NCBI GenBank assembly: GCA_041660045.1
Contig: JBAZXA010000003.1
Span: 317,385-381,384 of the forward strand
Direction of reading: 5' to 3'
Length of the DNA stretch: 64,000 bases
DNA from: WM-3-3 sp041660045
Lineage (GTDB): Bacteria > Pseudomonadota > Gammaproteobacteria > Methylococcales > Methylomonadaceae
The position numbers and the translations under genes were made by a program. Of this stretch, positions 61,992 through 64,000 are shown one piece after another. Positions within the stretch are counted from its first letter, which is position 1. Each line of letters opens with the position of its first letter. The notes under the pieces were generated by a model. The model ran no database searches, was not told where the DNA came from, and was given only the letters and a program-made list of their open reading frames with translations.

Positions 61992-62399
61992 GGTAAGCGC
62001 ATATTGCTGCAATGCTTCTTTTAGTTGCCTGTTAATAGAACCTGACGAGTATGCCCCTGTTTTATTCCAAGCAACTGAGTTTAGCCATATAGTGTTGTTG
62101 GATACGAGATTAAGTAGTTCGTCGTGTTCAACAAGATACCAATCCCCGCCAATTGGGAAAGCCAAAAACAGGTTCTTGTTCTGGTATTTCTTTGCGACGT
62201 GAACCCTACTTTTCAATTGAACCTTAAGTGTATCCATACCATTTACATGGTAGGCGAGAAAATCCGCCCCCTGCCAGTCATCAGATAGCTTTATGCAGTT
62301 GAAGCCGTAATCCGCCAATACCGAGGCAATTTTTTGGAAATTGTAAATCTCCTGCTGCTTAGGACTCAAATTTTGATACTGAATCTTTTGTAAGACCAT
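61950..62399 (-). CDS. Cassette E: PD-(D/E)XK-like protein, C-terminus replaced by IS21 end
   Basis: The 149-residue product has a core compatible with the restriction-endonuclease-like fold: KIASVLADYGFNCIKL, DDWQGADFLAYHV (candidate Asp), and TLKVQLKSRVHV (candidate Q-x-K), followed by FLAFPIGGDWYLVEHDELL. Similar proteins occur as integron cassettes. The final residues CHRQCKNDPLTAM are encoded by the IS21-type terminal repeats, so the natural C-terminus is lost after about residue 135. The ribosome binding site AGGAG overlaps the degenerate end of the preceding attC. Confidence 0.65.
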   Translation of the reverse strand: MVLQKIQYQNLSPKQQEIYNFQKIASVLADYGFNCIKLSDDWQGADFLAYHVNGMDTLKVQLKSRVHVAKKYQNKNLFLAFPIGGDWYLVEHDELLNLVSNNTIWLNSVAWNKTGAYSSGSINRQLKEALQQYALTCHRQCKNDPLTAM

Positions 62400-62405
62400 T
62401 TACAC

Positions 62406-62469
62406 TCCTAATGTTCAAATTGAGCGGCTGCGCCGCTTTTGCGCAGTCCACTCGAATGCCCTGTTGGGC
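62406..62469 (-). repeat. Integron attC site with a degenerate core
   Basis: On the minus strand it begins GCCCAAC (62469-62463), continues with complementary arms (GACTGCGCAAAAGCGGCGCAG), and ends ATTAGGA (62412-62406) where GTTRRRY is expected. The loss of the core G means recombination at this end should be impaired. The mutated end supplies AGGAG for the next gene. Length 64 bp. Confidence 0.72.
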
Positions 62470-62515
62470 TGAAACCGCAACTGCTCACCAACAAAAAATG
62501 ACATTACTAGCCGTT

Positions 62516-63331
62516 TTAATATGGAAAAATGATAGCTTGTTTATCATTTGGAAGCTGCTTAGAAAAAATAAAGTCAACATGAGGTATTTCAATTTCATCT
62601 TGACCCATGCAGCAAGCTTCAAAATTATTGCCACTTTTGCAAGGGCACTTATCTCCAGTTTTTACACTAATAAAACGTTCTGCTGGAAATTTCATTGTTG
62701 TCCAATTCACATTCCATTCTTCAAACGCATTTTCCAATATATCTGACAAATATTTTAAAAGAGTAAAATCCAAAGTTTCATCATTATGCATTACTGAGTA
62801 CTTCTGAACAGGAGTTGATACTATTGATATTTCTAAGAATTCCAACTCATGTCCAATATGCAAACATAGTTCGCCGTTGTAAACCTTGCCTTTTTTGTGC
62901 TCACACCTAGATCGAGGTCTAATTTTATGATTGCATATACTGCAAGTGTAATAACCAACTTTAAAGCCTGGGCTAGCGAAAACACAATAGGGGTAGAGGG
63001 ATTGCCATTTAGAAACGTAATTCTCTATGAACACAGCCCTTGAATCACACAAATAGTCTTCGGTTGAATTTTCGCTCAAAAACTTATACTTGATTTCGCA
63101 CTGCTCTAGCTGAATCCATGCTTCTCTATATTTTTCAGTTTTTATATTATGAAAAGCCTGAATATATAGTAAATTTAATTCAAGTCCTTCCAATTCACGC
63201 CAACAAGCATTTGCCTTGGCTTCATCACCACATTTAATGGCTTTTGTTTTTTCGTCTTTTAGCGAATCAATAATTTGATTTATAGCTGGTTTTTGAGTGT
63301 CTTCCAGCGTTATTAATTCAATCTCCATCAT
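62516..63331 (-). CDS. Cassette F: zinc-ribbon protein with C-terminal SEC-C motif
   Basis: The 271-residue product has a helical N-terminal part (about 1-90; ELEGLELNLLYIQAFHNIK, YREAWIQLEQCEIKYKFL). A four-Cys zinc-binding knuckle follows (YTCSICNHKIRPRSRCEHKKG, about 129-150). A C-terminal SEC-C motif (GDKCPCKSGNNFEACCMG, about 235-252) is complete with its CxCxSGxxxxxCC pattern. SEC-C motifs bind zinc and occur in SecA and many accessory proteins. It overlaps the upstream gene G by 14 nt, so the two form one two-gene cassette. Function unknown. Confidence 0.72.
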   Translation of the reverse strand: MMEIELITLEDTQKPAINQIIDSLKDEKTKAIKCGDEAKANACWRELEGLELNLLYIQAFHNIKTEKYREAWIQLEQCEIKYKFLSENSTEDYLCDSRAVFIENYVSKWQSLYPYCVFASPGFKVGYYTCSICNHKIRPRSRCEHKKGKVYNGELCLHIGHELEFLEISIVSTPVQKYSVMHNDETLDFTLLKYLSDILENAFEEWNVNWTTMKFPAERFISVKTGDKCPCKSGNNFEACCMGQDEIEIPHVDFIFSKQLPNDKQAIIFPY

Positions 63332-63806
63332 TTATGCTCTTAATAGTGTCCAATACTTTACCAAGCCCTTCTACATCTCCATCATACTGAACTGAAACAG
63401 CTTTCCCATCTTTTTTCTCAGCTATAAACTCTAAAGAAATATTGTCACCTTTTTTTGCTTTAATCTTGTCATAAACATATGCAGCAACAATGCTACAAAA
63501 AATTGGAATTACATAATCTTTAACAAAGAATGTACCCAACCATATATCTGCACCATGCAATCCTAATTCTTTGTACTCATCATCAGTTGAGTAAATTCCG
63601 GTATCTATGCCATTTTCGCTTAAGTAATCAAACGTATCTAATGTTCCAGCATAATAAGCATCATCATGTCCATGTGATGGCAAAATCACAACGCTCTTAT
63701 CTTGTAGTGACAATGCTATCTCTTGAGAAGCATCACCAATTAATTTTTCAAAAGTCAAAGTTGAATCTTCAACTTTAAATATTTCTTTTCTATTAATTAT
63801 TCCCAT
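63318..63806 (-). CDS. Cassette G: small protein with one membrane segment
   Basis: The 162-residue product has a soluble N-terminal part with a conserved-looking stretch (VVILPSHGHDDAYYAGTL, about 39-56). One likely membrane segment follows (VIPIFCSIVAAYVYDKI, about 102-118), then a small C-terminal domain rich in Lys, Asp and beta-strand residues. Family not recognised. The ATG at 63806 follows AGGGAA; it is 34 bases after GTTGGGC, the end of the preceding attC, as expected for the first gene of a cassette. Translationally coupled with gene F. Confidence 0.65.
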   Translation of the reverse strand: MGIINRKEIFKVEDSTLTFEKLIGDASQEIALSLQDKSVVILPSHGHDDAYYAGTLDTFDYLSENGIDTGIYSTDDEYKELGLHGADIWLGTFFVKDYVIPIFCSIVAAYVYDKIKAKKGDNISLEFIAEKKDGKAVSVQYDGDVEGLGKVLDTIKSINDGD

Positions 63807-63839
63807 ATTTATTCCCTTCAAACGCGACACTGCACTAAA

Positions 63840-63877
63840 GCCCAACGTAGAGCTAACCGGCGCTGCGCGGCTTTATC
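63840..63877 (-). repeat. Interrupted attC site (3' half)
   Basis: On the minus strand the site ends with the core GTTGGGC (63846-63840). On the plus strand the arm reads GAGCTAACCGGCGCTGCGCG, closely like the intact site at 56451. The match stops at 63877, where an IS66-type end begins, so the other half of the attC should lie beyond the inserted element. Confidence 0.7.
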
Positions 63878-64000
63878 GTAAACGTCTAGCCAAACCACCT
63901 ACTCAACCCTGTTACGAACTGTCATCCTTGCCCTTTTGGATGGGGACTACCGATGACATTACCAAAGAAGTGGATTGGGCATATTGAGGCATGGCAGGCC
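63878..64000 (+). mobile_element. Left end of an IS66-type insertion element (partial)
   Basis: The sequence GTAAACGTCTAGCC at 63878 resembles the GTAA-starting terminal repeats of IS66-family elements and lies exactly where the attC similarity ends. The first gene inside reads rightward out of the window. The predicted 8-bp target copy would be GCTTTATC (63870-63877). Confidence 0.55.
63953..64000 (+). CDS. IS66-type accessory protein TnpA, N-terminal fragment at window edge
   Basis: The first 16 codons read MTLPKKWIGHIEAWQA. This closely resembles the start of the IS66 accessory protein, in which KW-x-x-H-x-x-x-W-Q is typical before the helix-turn-helix. The gene is cut by the window end. 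GGGG lies upstream (63942-63945) as a weak ribosome binding site. Confidence 0.5.
   Translation, partial: MTLPKKWIGHIEAWQA

Noticed and set aside
1..64000. CRISPR arrays, tRNA and rRNA genes
   Set aside because: No regularly spaced repeats with unique spacers, and no tRNA T-loop with matching acceptor arms or rRNA sequence was recognised by eye.

Overview
The window reads as the chromosome of a gammaproteobacterium of moderate GC content. Several gene orders match those known from Escherichia coli and Pseudomonas: tesA divergent from ybbA-ybbP, an OsmC-like yhfA divergent from crp with speD next to it, metG / mrp(apbC) / dcd, an rnfABCDGE operon close to nth, and tamA-tamB. A nif-type flavodoxin with an FeS-LRV protein, a PEP-CTERM protein and a bufferin/HvfA-type copper RiPP cluster would suit a methanotroph of the Methylococcales. 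That placement is inference: no methane monooxygenase or rRNA gene is in view.

Layout. 0.1-9.3 kb: a haem-containing outer-membrane barrel protein, the TamA/TamB outer-membrane assembly pair and a K+ channel with a second RCK-like partner. 9.4-12.4 kb: a secreted NIDO/dockerin protein and a cohesin/PEP-CTERM protein, separated by a hairpin. 12.7-21.2 kb: a Tat-exported FAD oxidoreductase, a thioredoxin, a glycine-zipper lipoprotein, YbbAP and TesA. 21.2-23.5 kb: bufABC (hvfABC), a precursor peptide with its two maturation proteins. 23.5-32.8 kb: nth, a two-receiver diguanylate cyclase, the complete Rnf complex and metG. 33-40.4 kb: nif-type flavodoxin and LRV protein, mrp, dcd, YcgL, a CPBP protease, speD, an OsmC protein, crp and a small cupin. 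40.6-50.2 kb: a four-repeat membrane protein, a decayed Spy/CpxP-like gene, and a CusCBA-type metal efflux operon preceded by a small Met/Cys-rich membrane protein.

From about 51 kb the window becomes accessory DNA. It holds a wreck of an IS4-family transposase, an istB remnant, two copies of a 65-66 bp inverted repeat, and then a run of minus-strand genes separated by integron attC sites (54192-54281, 55483-55603, 56451-56515, 62406-62469, and a cut one at 63840). The cassettes carry a membrane protein, an O-methyltransferase, a DUF3800 protein, a PD-(D/E)XK-like protein truncated by an IS21-type end, and a two-gene cassette (zinc-ribbon/SEC-C protein plus a small membrane protein). Within the array sits a more GC-rich two-gene module, an OLD-family ATPase/Toprim nuclease followed by a UvrD-like helicase, with the gene order of Gabija anti-phage systems. 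An IS66-type element begins inside the last attC at the right edge. No integron integrase is in the window; gene and attC direction place it, if present, beyond 64 kb.

The strongest leads are the cassette array with its Gabija-like module and two-gene cassette, the dockerin/cohesin pair, and the bufferin cluster with its candidate ECF promoter and internal hairpin.
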